From Akkermansiaceae bacterium UBA985 (GTDB lineage: Bacteria; Verrucomicrobiota; Verrucomicrobiia; Verrucomicrobiales; Akkermansiaceae): a stretch of DNA of 11,313 bases. Below the pieces are notes generated by a model that saw only the letters and a list, made by a program, of their open reading frames with translations, did no database searches and was not told where the DNA came from. Shown in pieces: positions 1 to 7,033 of this stretch (the stretch's first letter is position 1; each line of letters begins with the position of its first letter). Made by a program: the position numbers and the translations under genes. The stretch lies in contig DBBL01000046.1 of NCBI GenBank assembly GCA_002292185.1, forward strand, positions 7,238 through 18,550. Reading direction: 5' to 3'.

Positions 1-209
1 ATCATCCATTTTCTAGATCCCGCCAACAAACCCGCCATACGCGCCTCCATAGGCACGCCATCGGCTCTCAGCTCATTTTTCAACATCTCTAAGTCACCCT
101 TCTTGAACAAATCTAAGAAACGCTCAGCAAGTTGCAAAACGCTCTTTTGATGAGATAGGTCGGTAAGATCAAATTCTGTTTTGGCTGCCTTGATAAGTTC
201 CTCCGTCAT
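1..209 (-). CDS. Hypothetical protein, 5' part only (runs off left edge)
   Basis: An open minus-strand frame starts at ATG (207-209) and continues without a stop for 69 codons to the window edge. It begins MTEELIKAAKTEFDLTDLSH. The visible part is rich in Leu, Lys and Glu and reads as amphipathic helices, with no signal peptide, membrane segment or recognisable motif. The last residues seen (G-L-L-A-G-S-R-K-W-M) are not a termination signal, so the length is unknown. It diverges from the GH16 gene at 308 with about 98 bases between the two starts. I do not recognise the family. It is called a gene because the frame is fully open to the edge, starts with ATG and has a believable soluble-protein composition; only 209 bases support it. 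Confidence 0.55.
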   Translation of the reverse strand, partial: MTEELIKAAKTEFDLTDLSHQKSVLQLAERFLDLFKKGDLEMLKNELRADGVPMEARMAGLLAGSRKWM

Positions 210-307
210 GAGAGACAGAAACTAGCAAACTACTGATGGTTGATCTACTCCAATTCTTTTTTTTTGCCCTAGCCTCAATACCAGTTTTTCGATAATTTCA
301 ACCATGT

Positions 308-1381
308 ATGTTCGCTCACATTCACATTCTCATATTCAGCCTTAGCATCATCTTAACCTCGGGACTCATACAAGCTCAAGCTGCCCCTGCTACCGACGAA
401 CATGCGACCGTGGAAGTGACGCCATCGAGCCTGCTCACCCTCAAGACTCAGAAGGGTATTTGTTACCAACTCGAGCATAAACAAACAGCCGCAAGCAGCT
501 GGCAAACTGTGGGCGACCCGATTCTCGGAACTGGTAAAGATATTGTGAGGCATCTCACAACAGCCGCCGATAGTGACGGCAAGAACTACCGGCTAAGAAA
601 ACTTACGAAGCAATGGGTCATGGTCTGGCGTGACGAATTTAATGGCAAGCAACTTGACCCCTCGAAATGGGCGCGTGAAGAAAACGGCTACGGAGGTGGC
701 AACAACGAACGTCAATTTTACAGTACTGACACCAAGTACTGTCACACAAAGGACGGAAAGCTCAACATCTCCGTCTACCGCGATCCTCACACAACAGTAG
801 ATGGAAAGACCCAGCCATATTCATCTGCTAGAATCAGGACGCTACATCGAGCGCAGTGGAAATACGGACGTTTTGAAATAAGGGCAAAAATGCCAGATGG
901 CCAGGGAATCTGGCCTGCGGTCTGGTTATTGCCTACGCGCTCACCCTACGGAGGCTGGGCATCTTCGGGCGAAATCGATATCATTGAGTCGCGTGGCAGC
1001 GAAGTCGGCAAAACCACAGGAGCTCTTCACTTTGGGGGCCCGTGGCCACGTAATACTTACCTTGCCGGCGAATATTCGTTTCCTGAAAAAAATGCAGCAC
1101 AAGATTATCATACTTACACACTGGAATGGAACGAAAACCAGATTATTTGGGCGGTAGACGGCGTCACCTACCAAACCATCAGCAAGGAACAATGGCACTC
1201 AGAAAAAGCACCCGGTAATCCAAGCGCCCCTTTCGACCAACCATTTCACCTTATCATCAACGTCGCGGTCGATGGCAGGTTCTTCCAGGCAACAAAACAA
1301 AACTCAAGCCTACTTCCTGACAAAGCGTTCCCACAAACCTTGTTGGTGGATTACGTCCGTGTCTTCCAATGGGCGCAGTAA
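308..1381 (+). CDS. Secreted glycoside hydrolase family 16 (laminarinase-like beta-glucanase)
   Basis: Predicted endo-acting hydrolase of beta-1,3- or mixed beta-glucans outside the cytoplasm. The 357-residue product begins with a hydrophobic signal peptide (about 1-25, ending A-Q-A-A-P-A). Residues about 33-99 form a small beta-rich module with a 'Y-x-L-E ... S-S-W-Q ... G-T-G' pattern, common in extracellular proteins of Verrucomicrobia and Planctomycetes. The GH16 catalytic domain follows (about 103-355). Its E-x-D-x-x-E signature is present as G-E-I-D-I-I-E, giving E222 as nucleophile, D224 as helper and E227 as acid/base. The extra residue before the second Glu is the form seen in laminarinases rather than lichenases or carrageenases. 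Flanking GH16 landmarks are W-x-D-E-F-N-G near 107-113, the G-R-F-E-I-R-A-K-M strand at 187-195, and L-E-W at 272-274. The out-of-frame ATG at 304 stops after a few codons, so ATG 308 is preferred. No Shine-Dalgarno is visible. Family is certain; the exact glucan is inferred. Confidence 0.93.
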   Translation: MFAHIHILIFSLSIILTSGLIQAQAAPATDEHATVEVTPSSLLTLKTQKGICYQLEHKQTAASSWQTVGDPILGTGKDIVRHLTTAADSDGKNYRLRKLTKQWVMVWRDEFNGKQLDPSKWAREENGYGGGNNERQFYSTDTKYCHTKDGKLNISVYRDPHTTVDGKTQPYSSARIRTLHRAQWKYGRFEIRAKMPDGQGIWPAVWLLPTRSPYGGWASSGEIDIIESRGSEVGKTTGALHFGGPWPRNTYLAGEYSFPEKNAAQDYHTYTLEWNENQIIWAVDGVTYQTISKEQWHSEKAPGNPSAPFDQPFHLIINVAVDGRFFQATKQNSSLLPDKAFPQTLLVDYVRVFQWAQ

Positions 1382-1412
1382 TGTCAGCATCTTCGTTAAG
1401 AGTGCAGTAGCC

Positions 1413-1664
1413 TTACTTGCCAGTCTGCCCAAAGTATTTTTCGCTACGGTAGCGTAACCAAACCCGCAACACCTGAGGCACTTGCTCACGCTGCGCTTTA
1501 TCTAAAGTCTCGTATAGCTTGATTGCCTTGTCACGCTCACCTCTGCATGCCCGGTTATTATGTGCATCCCAGTAGCTGCGGGCCACGCGAATGCGTCGAC
1601 AAACCTCCTTCACGAGGGCTTTGCCCTCAAGTGGTTTGTCTGAGTGGTTCTTTTTGGCGGGCAT
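1413..1664 (-). CDS. Small basic hypothetical protein (83 aa)
   Basis: The frame from ATG 1662-1664 to TAA 1413-1415 encodes 83 residues starting M-P-A-K-K-N-H-S. By my count it has 21 Lys/Arg and 10 Asp/Glu, a strong net positive charge. The body reads as two or three helices with aromatic and Arg pairs, ending in L-R-V-W-L-R-Y-R-S-E-K-Y-F-G, which suggests a folded, possibly nucleic-acid- or ribosome-associated protein. That role is inference only. The same frame stays open upstream to 2066, antisense to the kinase-like gene, but those extra 134 codons are low-complexity and overlap a confident gene, so the internal ATG is chosen. It converges on the GH16 gene with a 31-base gap and no obvious terminator, and diverges from the gene at 1888. 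I do not recognise the family. Confidence 0.6.
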   Translation of the reverse strand: MPAKKNHSDKPLEGKALVKEVCRRIRVARSYWDAHNNRACRGERDKAIKLYETLDKAQREQVPQVLRVWLRYRSEKYFGQTGK

Positions 1665-1852
1665 AGCTAATAGATACGGAGAGATAGAGAAATAGAGGTG
1701 CAAAGATATGCAAAGCAGTTGCAATGGAGTATTCCACAAGCCTGCCATTTTATCAAGCGACCACCCGATCAGCCGTTCAATCAATAAGGCAATCGTAGCG
1801 GTGGCCTCAAGTTGTCGCTCTCTGGGTTTATAAAAACAGAAAAACTTTAGCT

Positions 1853-1869
1853 GGTCATCATAGGTCATC
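1853..1869. repeat. Direct repeat GGTCATC x2, one helical turn apart
   Basis: Two identical GGTCATC heptamers at 1853-1859 and 1863-1869 have a 10-base period and end 18 bases before the ATG of the kinase-like gene. Same-face spacing would suit a dimeric or tandem regulator, but two heptamers can arise by chance and no family of regulator is implied. The rest of 1665-1887 holds a TATAAA at 1829-1834 without a well-placed -35, and nothing else I can name. Confidence 0.25.
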
Positions 1870-1887
1870 GGGCTACAAAGTGCACCT

Positions 1888-4464
1888 ATGGTGCAGCCGG
1901 AAATCGAAGGAATGGAAGTCCTTGGCCCCGTCGGAGAGGGGGCTTGCGGCTCTATTTTTATCGCCAGAGACCTAGAGGGAAGCGAGCCCACGCTGCCTGA
2001 AACGAAGTGGTACGCCGTTCGTGTCTTCAATGCGATAGCCATCAATCGACCCCTGATTGAGAACATGGTCAGGCGGCTTGACGGCGGCTCCTATCCGAAA
2101 TCTGTTGTGCCCATCGCCTGGAAAGGATCCAAGCAGGGAAGCCGCTGCATGATTATGCCCATGTTGGCAGATGTAGACGAAGAAAAGCTGACCATCGCCA
2201 TCAGATCCTTACAGGACCGCCTGAGCGACTACCCAGAAACGGATGCCTGGACGGTTGTTGAAAAATTAGCCCGTGCTCTTGGGGAGATGCATCAGCGCAA
2301 AATCGCCCATGGCAACCTCAAGCCGGGTAATATTTTCTTTAAGCAAGACGACAGCCTATGCCTGACAGATTTTGCTATGGGGCAAATGCCAGGAGTGAGC
2401 ATGCTACCTTTTACCGATGCTTTGCTTTACGCGCCTCCCGAGCAGCTCCGTGAGCCGGATGGCTACCTTGAAGGCAAGGGCTACGCTTGGGATAATTATG
2501 CCTTTGCGGTCATCGCCTTTCGCTTGTTAACAGGAAAGTTTCCACGCTGTGAGGCGACCTTTCACAAGGTGGCACCAAAACCTGGCGAGAGCCATGTCAC
2601 CGGCATTGAGGCTGATGTTCTAAAAATTGCAGAACGGCTTGAACACCGTGAACTGGAGGGCTGGAGCAGTGAAGCCGCAGATGCACTCGAACGCAAACGG
2701 CGTGGCATCATTCAAAAATGCTTATCTCTCAACCCAGAGGATCGCTACAGCGACATGACTGAGGTGCTCAGAGCATGGGATGACATTGACGCTGATGCCA
2801 GAGCGGCCGATGAAAAAGCTGGCCTGCTCAAACGCGCCCGGCTCAGTAAATTGGCCATGGTGGGCTCACTGGTGTTAGCCACTGTGTGTGTTTTTGTCTG
2901 TATTCTGCTGTCGGGTCTTTTAGCCGTTCAAAAAATAAAACGCAGCTCAGATTTACAGCGGTTCAATGAGCAAGTAGCCACCTTAGAACAAGAGAGCACC
3001 GGAGCCAAAGCCAACGAATTCAGGGCAATCAAGGCCAAGCAAGATACTGAGACAAGTCGGCAAACCCTGCAACAACAGGCGGCAGTATCTAAAGCAAGTC
3101 TGCGCAAGCAACTCAATGCCCTCAGTATTACCAATGACCACCTTGTCGAGTGGCTCATGCGAACCACCAATAAAGATTTTCCCGAACTCCTGGCAACCGA
3201 CCCTACCAGTGAAATCATTGCCGATGAACTACGCGGTCTGCTCAAGCTCATTGAAGGAGATAAACAAGCTGCATCGATGCGGGCAGCTGCTCTCATGCAG
3301 CTTGCTGAGTTAGAAATTCATCATAACAGGACCTCGGCAGCAGATGCCTTGATTGACCAAGCCGAAACCGCAGCTTCCGAGCTGACCGCACAGACGGATG
3401 AATTTACTGCACGTCTGGCCCGAGCACGCCTTATCTGTTTACTTCAAGCATTTGATCATAAAGACCTCAAGCTAGCTGAAAGCATGTTGCCGAAAGCTCG
3501 CAAAAATATCGATTCCATCTCCGGTGGTGATGCCAATCAGGTTCGCCGAATCAATGCTGTCATGCAAATCATTGACGGCTCCATGATCGAGGATACTAAG
3601 CCCGCGATGGCGCTAGAGCATTTCAAACTCGCCCTCAAAGACCTAGAGGGCGTGCATCAAGCGCTGCCAGATCATATAGCCATTCGCTCTAGGATCTCAC
3701 ACTACGCGTTAAAATCGGCAACCATTGCAGAGAGCCTCGACCTCTTTGATGATGCCGCAAAATTACGCAGTGAAGCGGCTGGGCACCTCCGCTCGATTTT
3801 GAAAAAAAACCCAGAGCTCAAGCTAGCTAAAATCGATCTCGCTAAAATCGAAATTCTATCCGCGGAATCAGATATGCGTGCTGGTAATGACACCCAAGGA
3901 GCCGCAAAGCTCAAGGTCGCCGAAGCTCTCCTCGCCGGATTATCAACTGACGATATTAGCCCAAATGGAGCCTCCATGCAGATTGCTACAGCTATGGGGC
4001 TGCGCTCTATATTATTGCGTGATCTTCGCAGAACCACTGACGCGGCAAAATTACTCGACCAAGCCATTAACATAGCCAGTAAGATTGTTGAAGCATACCC
4101 TCAAGCTCGCGAACCGGTCTATAGATTGGCTGTTTTCCACTGGCAGCGAGCCGGCCTATTCGGCGATGCTCGTGATACCAAGAATGAGCTCATACAGGGC
4201 AAGGCCGCTGCAGAATTAATGCAACAATTACTCAAACAAGGCAGCAAGCAACGAGAAATCGAGCTGCGCCGATCACTTGCCTACCTCTATGGGGATCTCG
4301 GCCATACCGCACAAAATAAAGGCTTAAAGTCTGATGCGGTCGCCTTTTACAAGAATGCTACCACGATGTGGCAAAGCCTGCTTGAGGTGCATGGCAAAAA
4401 TCTAGAATACATGGATGGCTTAAAATGGAGTAAATCATGCTACCAGAGACTTGGCGGCAAGTAA
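1888..4464 (+). CDS. Membrane-anchored Ser/Thr kinase-like protein, probable pseudokinase, with TPR-like C-terminal region
   Basis: This 858-residue protein has an N-terminal eukaryotic-type kinase fold (about 9-300), one membrane segment (322-347, flanked by K-R-A-R-L-S-K and K-I-K-R), a Gln/Lys/Glu-rich probable coiled coil (350-415), and a long alpha-helical region with TPR-like helix pairs to the end (for example 461-496, 717-735, 795-835). The glycine loop is intact (G16-E-G18-A-C-G21). The beta3 Lys is replaced by Arg (A-V-R45-V-F). The HRD motif reads H141-G-N143-L-K-P-G-N148, so the catalytic Asp is Asn and the Arg is missing. D-F-G reads D161-F-A. The A-P-E motif (A-P-P-E185) and the helix-F Asp (D202) are kept. 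Loss of both Lys and Asp predicts little or no phosphotransfer; scaffold or ligand-sensing roles are more likely. By the positive-inside rule the kinase part is cytoplasmic and about 510 residues lie outside the inner membrane. ATG 1888 is used; Met9 (1912) is possible. Confidence 0.88.
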   Translation: MVQPEIEGMEVLGPVGEGACGSIFIARDLEGSEPTLPETKWYAVRVFNAIAINRPLIENMVRRLDGGSYPKSVVPIAWKGSKQGSRCMIMPMLADVDEEKLTIAIRSLQDRLSDYPETDAWTVVEKLARALGEMHQRKIAHGNLKPGNIFFKQDDSLCLTDFAMGQMPGVSMLPFTDALLYAPPEQLREPDGYLEGKGYAWDNYAFAVIAFRLLTGKFPRCEATFHKVAPKPGESHVTGIEADVLKIAERLEHRELEGWSSEAADALERKRRGIIQKCLSLNPEDRYSDMTEVLRAWDDIDADARAADEKAGLLKRARLSKLAMVGSLVLATVCVFVCILLSGLLAVQKIKRSSDLQRFNEQVATLEQESTGAKANEFRAIKAKQDTETSRQTLQQQAAVSKASLRKQLNALSITNDHLVEWLMRTTNKDFPELLATDPTSEIIADELRGLLKLIEGDKQAASMRAAALMQLAELEIHHNRTSAADALIDQAETAASELTAQTDEFTARLARARLICLLQAFDHKDLKLAESMLPKARKNIDSISGGDANQVRRINAVMQIIDGSMIEDTKPAMALEHFKLALKDLEGVHQALPDHIAIRSRISHYALKSATIAESLDLFDDAAKLRSEAAGHLRSILKKNPELKLAKIDLAKIEILSAESDMRAGNDTQGAAKLKVAEALLAGLSTDDISPNGASMQIATAMGLRSILLRDLRRTTDAAKLLDQAINIASKIVEAYPQAREPVYRLAVFHWQRAGLFGDARDTKNELIQGKAAAELMQQLLKQGSKQREIELRRSLAYLYGDLGHTAQNKGLKSDAVAFYKNATTMWQSLLEVHGKNLEYMDGLKWSKSCYQRLGGK

Positions 4465-4541
4465 CACCAGATGACATTCCCCAACTTCGCTCTTCACACT
4501 GCCTCAATTCGATCTAATATCGAGCAGCTAGAAATTATCTA

Positions 4542-5465
4542 ATGCGCTGCTTTTACTCATCGGACCTCGACCTCAAACTGGACCTACCCTCGTCCCATCC
4601 TTTCCCCGGCAATAAGTATTCCACAAGCCGGGAGATGCTACTACAAGGTGGCATCCTAAGGCCGGACGAAATCATTGATGTCTCGCAGACCAACTTGCAC
4701 ATCCTCAAGCGAGTTCACGACGACCAGTATCTGTCCAAAATCTATTACGGCAAACTTGACCGCAAAGAACAGCTCGCACTCGGGCTTCCTGCCAACCCTC
4801 AGCTCTACGCTCGATGTGCCACTGAGGCCGAGGCGACCCGTCAAACCTGCCATGCCGCACTGGCAGAAGGAGTTGCTGTCTGCCTCGCGGGAGGCACTCA
4901 CCATGCCTTTAAACAGCACGGCGAAGGTTTTTGCGTCTTTAATGATGTTGCTATTGCGGTTCGTGATCTTCAGGAACATCAACCAGGTATTCGCATCATG
5001 ATCGTCGATACCGATGCTCACCAGGGCAATGGCACCAATAGCCTACTGCAGGACGATCCGCGTGTATTCACCTACTCCATTCATGTTGGTCAGACCGCGT
5101 CGACTACCAGTAAGGTGCAAGGATCCATGGACGTTGAGACCGTTCGCTATGTGGAGGGTGGCATGTATCTCAAGCAGCTATTTAGCACGCTTGCCAGCGC
5201 CCTCGATGTTTTCAACCCAGACCTTGTGATTTGGGTTGCTGGTGCGGATAACCACTCCAATGATCTATTGGGAACCATGATGCTCAGTGTCGCTGACATG
5301 AAGCGCCGTGATGACACCATTATCCGAGCCTTCCTTAGAAACCGTATCCCACTGGCAATTCTTTATGGCGGCGGATACAACCGACATGCTGGACTCACTG
5401 CCAAGCTGCACCGCAATACGGTGGCCTCGGCCAAAAAAATCTCTGCCGAGTTTGGCAAACGCTAG
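4542..5465 (+). CDS. Histone deacetylase family protein (AcuC/HDAC-like Zn amidohydrolase)
   Basis: A Zn-dependent amidohydrolase of the arginase/deacetylase fold, predicted to remove acetyl or other acyl groups from lysine side chains or acetylated small amines in the cytoplasm. It has 307 residues, normal for the short bacterial and class IV-like members, and no signal peptide. All active-site landmarks are visible. The tandem His pair is H120-H121 in G-G-T-H-H-A-F. The G-E-G-F-C-V-F-N-D block spans 127-135. Zn ligands are D158 and H160 in D-T-D-A-H-Q-G-N-G-T, and D236 in G-A-D-N-H. The transition-state Tyr is Y279 in G-G-G-Y. The N-terminal H-P-F-P-x-x-K-Y (19-26) is also typical. It starts 77 bases after the kinase-like gene and ends 9 bases before the SDR gene, so co-transcription with the SDR is likely. 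No clear ribosome binding site precedes the ATG. The enzyme class is firm, the substrate unknown. Confidence 0.93.
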   Translation: MRCFYSSDLDLKLDLPSSHPFPGNKYSTSREMLLQGGILRPDEIIDVSQTNLHILKRVHDDQYLSKIYYGKLDRKEQLALGLPANPQLYARCATEAEATRQTCHAALAEGVAVCLAGGTHHAFKQHGEGFCVFNDVAIAVRDLQEHQPGIRIMIVDTDAHQGNGTNSLLQDDPRVFTYSIHVGQTASTTSKVQGSMDVETVRYVEGGMYLKQLFSTLASALDVFNPDLVIWVAGADNHSNDLLGTMMLSVADMKRRDDTIIRAFLRNRIPLAILYGGGYNRHAGLTAKLHRNTVASAKKISAEFGKR

Positions 5466-5474
5466 CGTTCTTCC

Positions 5475-6158
5475 ATGCCTACGAAAACCATCTGGATGAC
5501 GGGCTGCACGTCGGGCCTGGGTAGAGCACTGGTCGATGAATTTACTGCCGCTGGGCACACCGTGGTAGGTTGTGGTAGACGCAGCGAGCTTATCGAGCAG
5601 CTCCAGCATGCCTTCCCCTCTCCCCACTTTTTCTCATCGCTTGATGTCGCCGAGGACGACGCGGTGAAGCAGTTCTGCCGTGAGGCCTATGAGGCGACGG
5701 GGGCTCCCGATCTACTGCTTAACAATGCCGCCACCGTCAACGAACCAGCCCCCCTCTGGGAAATCTCGGCGGAAGAATTTGATCGGGTCACTGCTATCAA
5801 CATCAATGGCACGGCCAACATGATCCGCCACGCCGTGCCCATGATGATTGAGCGTGGCAAAGGCATCATCGTCAACTTGTCATCCGGCTGGGGGCGCTCA
5901 ACTTCGCCCAATGTCGCCCCCTACTGTGCCAGTAAATGGGCCATCGAGGGGCTCACCCAGGCTCTTGCCCAGGAACTCCCCCGCGGGCTTGCTGCCATGG
6001 CTCTCAACCCTGGCGTGATCAACACCCGCATGCTGCAAACCTGCTGGGGTGAGCATGCTAGCAACTACGGGGATGCAGAGAGCTGGGCAACAACAGCAGC
6101 CCCCTTCCTACTGAGTCTCAAAGTATCGCAAAATGGCCAGGCTCTGAGCGCCCCCTAG
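5475..6158 (+). CDS. Short-chain dehydrogenase/reductase (SDR, classical type)
   Basis: A cytoplasmic NAD(P)-dependent oxidoreductase of 227 residues with a Rossmann fold. Visible motifs are the cofactor loop T9-G-C-T-S-G14-L-G16, the D57 adenine contact in L-D-V, N83-N-A-A86, N109 in I-N-I-N-G, and the catalytic Ser-Tyr-Lys set S137, Y150, K154 (Y-C-A-S-K). Two Arg residues after the second strand (C-G-R-R, 35-36) suggest NADP(H) preference. It also has the P-G-x-I-N-T-R element (179-185) that closes over the cofactor. The C-terminal tail after that is short, so the substrate pocket is small or shared in an oligomer. ATG 5475 lies 9 bases after the stop of the deacetylase gene, which suggests a two-gene transcript. 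Similar SDRs act on sugars, ketones or acyl groups; nothing here fixes the substrate. Confidence 0.92.
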   Translation: MPTKTIWMTGCTSGLGRALVDEFTAAGHTVVGCGRRSELIEQLQHAFPSPHFFSSLDVAEDDAVKQFCREAYEATGAPDLLLNNAATVNEPAPLWEISAEEFDRVTAININGTANMIRHAVPMMIERGKGIIVNLSSGWGRSTSPNVAPYCASKWAIEGLTQALAQELPRGLAAMALNPGVINTRMLQTCWGEHASNYGDAESWATTAAPFLLSLKVSQNGQALSAP

Positions 6159-6211
6159 GGCCTATTTTATCAGCCAATTGAAACTTTACTCATTTTCTTA
6201 AAAAAATGTAC

Positions 6212-6239
6212 TTGCCCGCGTGACGGTATTGTGTTGAAT
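6212..6239 (+). promoter_or_regulatory. Weak candidate promoter for rplU-rpmA
   Basis: TTGCCC (6212-6217) and TTGAAT (6234-6239) with a 16-base spacer each match the sigma70 consensus at four of six positions, placing a transcript start near 6246. An alternative upstream pair, TTGAAA at 6178-6183 with an A-rich -10, is not better. A promoter somewhere in 6159-6250 is likely because ribosomal genes need strong independent transcription; the exact hexamers are uncertain. Confidence 0.28.
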
Positions 6240-6299
6240 TCCCGCCCCGCACGGTGCGCATGGTGTGCCCCGTCGAAATTTAGCAATCCAAGCAACCCC

Positions 6300-6305
6300 A
6301 AGGAG
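6300..6305 (+). promoter_or_regulatory. Shine-Dalgarno of rplU
   Basis: AAGGAG lies 7 bases before ATG 6313 and fixes that start. A GTG at 6265 in the same frame would add 16 residues not found in L21 proteins. This is the only strong ribosome binding site among the starts in the window. Confidence 0.85.
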
Positions 6306-6312
6306 TATTCCC

Positions 6313-6624
6313 ATGGCCTACGCAGTTTTCAAAACAGGTGGTAAACAATACCGCGTCCAAGCAGGTGACAAATTAGACGTCGAGAAAATCGACGCCGAAG
6401 TTGGTTCCGAAGCAAAATTTGATGAGGTTCTCCTCGTAAATGATGGCACTGCCACCACAGTAGGCACGCCTACCGTAGCAGGCGCTGCAGTCACCGCTAA
6501 GGTAGTCGAGCAGTTCCGCGGCAAAAAAGGCATCGCTTTCAAATTCAAGCGCCGCCAAGGTTACCACAAGACCAAGGGCTATCGCCGTCACCTCACCAAA
6601 CTGGAAATCACCAGCATTAGCTAA
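6313..6624 (+). CDS. rplU: 50S ribosomal protein L21
   Basis: L21 binds 23S rRNA domain I in the large subunit together with L20. The 103-residue product matches the usual L21 length. It opens with the conserved M-A-Y-A-V-F-K-T-G-G-K-Q-Y-R-V (beta-strand start of all bacterial L21), continues through G-D-x-L-D-V-E-K, and has the basic C-terminal RNA-binding stretch K-F-K-R-R-Q-G-Y-H-K-T-K-G-Y-R-R-H-L-T (about 76-94), close to the signature K-x-R-R-x-x-x-Y-x-x-x-x-G-H-R. The start is fixed by the ribosome binding site at 6300-6305. rpmA follows after 35 bases, the standard rplU-rpmA order. The next common partner, the GTPase obgE, is not present; the operon ends at the terminator after rpmA. 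Confidence 0.97.
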   Translation: MAYAVFKTGGKQYRVQAGDKLDVEKIDAEVGSEAKFDEVLLVNDGTATTVGTPTVAGAAVTAKVVEQFRGKKGIAFKFKRRQGYHKTKGYRRHLTKLEITSIS

Positions 6625-6659
6625 TTATAGCTTCCTCATAATCTCAATCACCTAGAACA

Positions 6660-6914
6660 ATGGCTCATAAGAAAGGACAAGGTTCCGTTAAAAACGGTCG
6701 CGACTCACGCAGTAAGCGTCTTGGCGTCAAAAAATTTGGCGGCGAGAAAGTTGTCTCCGGCAACATCATCATCCGCCAACGTGGCACCAAGTGGCACCCA
6801 GGCAACAATGTCTACATGGGCAAGGATTACACCATCCATGCACGTGTTGAGGGCAATGTCTACTTCGACAAGGATGGACGTCGCGTCAACGTGAAGCTTG
6901 CTGAAGCAAGCTAG
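6660..6914 (+). CDS. rpmA: 50S ribosomal protein L27
   Basis: L27 sits at the peptidyl-transferase centre, with its N-terminal tail reaching the P-site tRNA. The 84-residue product begins [16 protein letters not shown] and contains the signature [13 protein letters not shown] (40-52, the 'G-x-x-x-x-P-G-x-N-V' pattern), then M-G-K-D-Y-T-I-H-A and a final D-G-R-R-V-N-V. It lacks the cleavable N-terminal extension of Firmicutes L27: Met is followed directly by A-H-K-K. No Shine-Dalgarno is evident before the ATG. It is the last gene of this transcript; a perfect terminator hairpin begins 26 bases after the stop. Confidence 0.97.
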   Translation: MAHKKGQGSVKNGRDSRSKRLGVKKFGGEKVVSGNIIIRQRGTKWHPGNNVYMGKDYTIHARVEGNVYFDKDGRRVNVKLAEAS

Positions 6915-6940
6915 AACATCACCAAACAAACTTTAAAAAC

Positions 6941-6973
6941 AAAGCCCAACCGGATATCCGGTTGGGCTTTTTG
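6941..6973. terminator. Intrinsic terminator, perfect palindrome, probably bidirectional
   Basis: Arms AAAGCCCAACCGGAT (6941-6955) and ATCCGGTTGGGCTTT (6956-6970) are exact reverse complements, followed by TT so that the plus transcript ends in a five-U run. The A-run at the left (including AAAAAC before 6941) gives a similar, weaker U-run for the minus strand. It lies between rpmA (plus) and the outer-membrane gene (minus), so one hairpin can end both converging transcripts. Confidence 0.95.
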
Positions 6974-7033
6974 TTGCTTCAGTGAGCTTCAGGGACAAAG
7001 CAAAGTCAGTCCAAGCTCAGTTATTAGACGATT

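Noticed and set aside
291..296. GATAAT as a -10 box of the GH16 gene
   Set aside because: No -35 at a usable distance (TTGCCC is 21 bases away) and it would put the transcript start almost on the start codon.
1442..1454. CGCTAC-G-GTAGCG inverted repeat as a terminator
   Set aside because: It lies inside the 83-residue gene, has a one-base centre that cannot form a hairpin loop without opening pairs, and has no U-run.
1665..2066. Upstream extension of the small minus-strand gene (134 more codons)
   Set aside because: It is antisense to the kinase start, compositionally unlike the conserved-looking C-terminal part, and the ATG at 1664 gives a compact basic protein.
2928..3296. 122-codon minus-strand open frame inside the kinase-like gene
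   Set aside because: Antisense shadow of a confident coding region; Ser/Arg/Leu-rich composition follows from the opposite-strand codons.
3702..4073. 123-codon minus-strand open frame
   Set aside because: Same reason: fully inside the plus-strand gene, with no motif and no start signal.
4656..5021. 121-codon minus-strand open frame inside the deacetylase gene
   Set aside because: Overlaps a gene with all catalytic residues visible; no independent support.
6265..6312. GTG start for rplU
   Set aside because: It adds 16 residues absent from L21 proteins and lies upstream of the clear AAGGAG site that serves ATG 6313.
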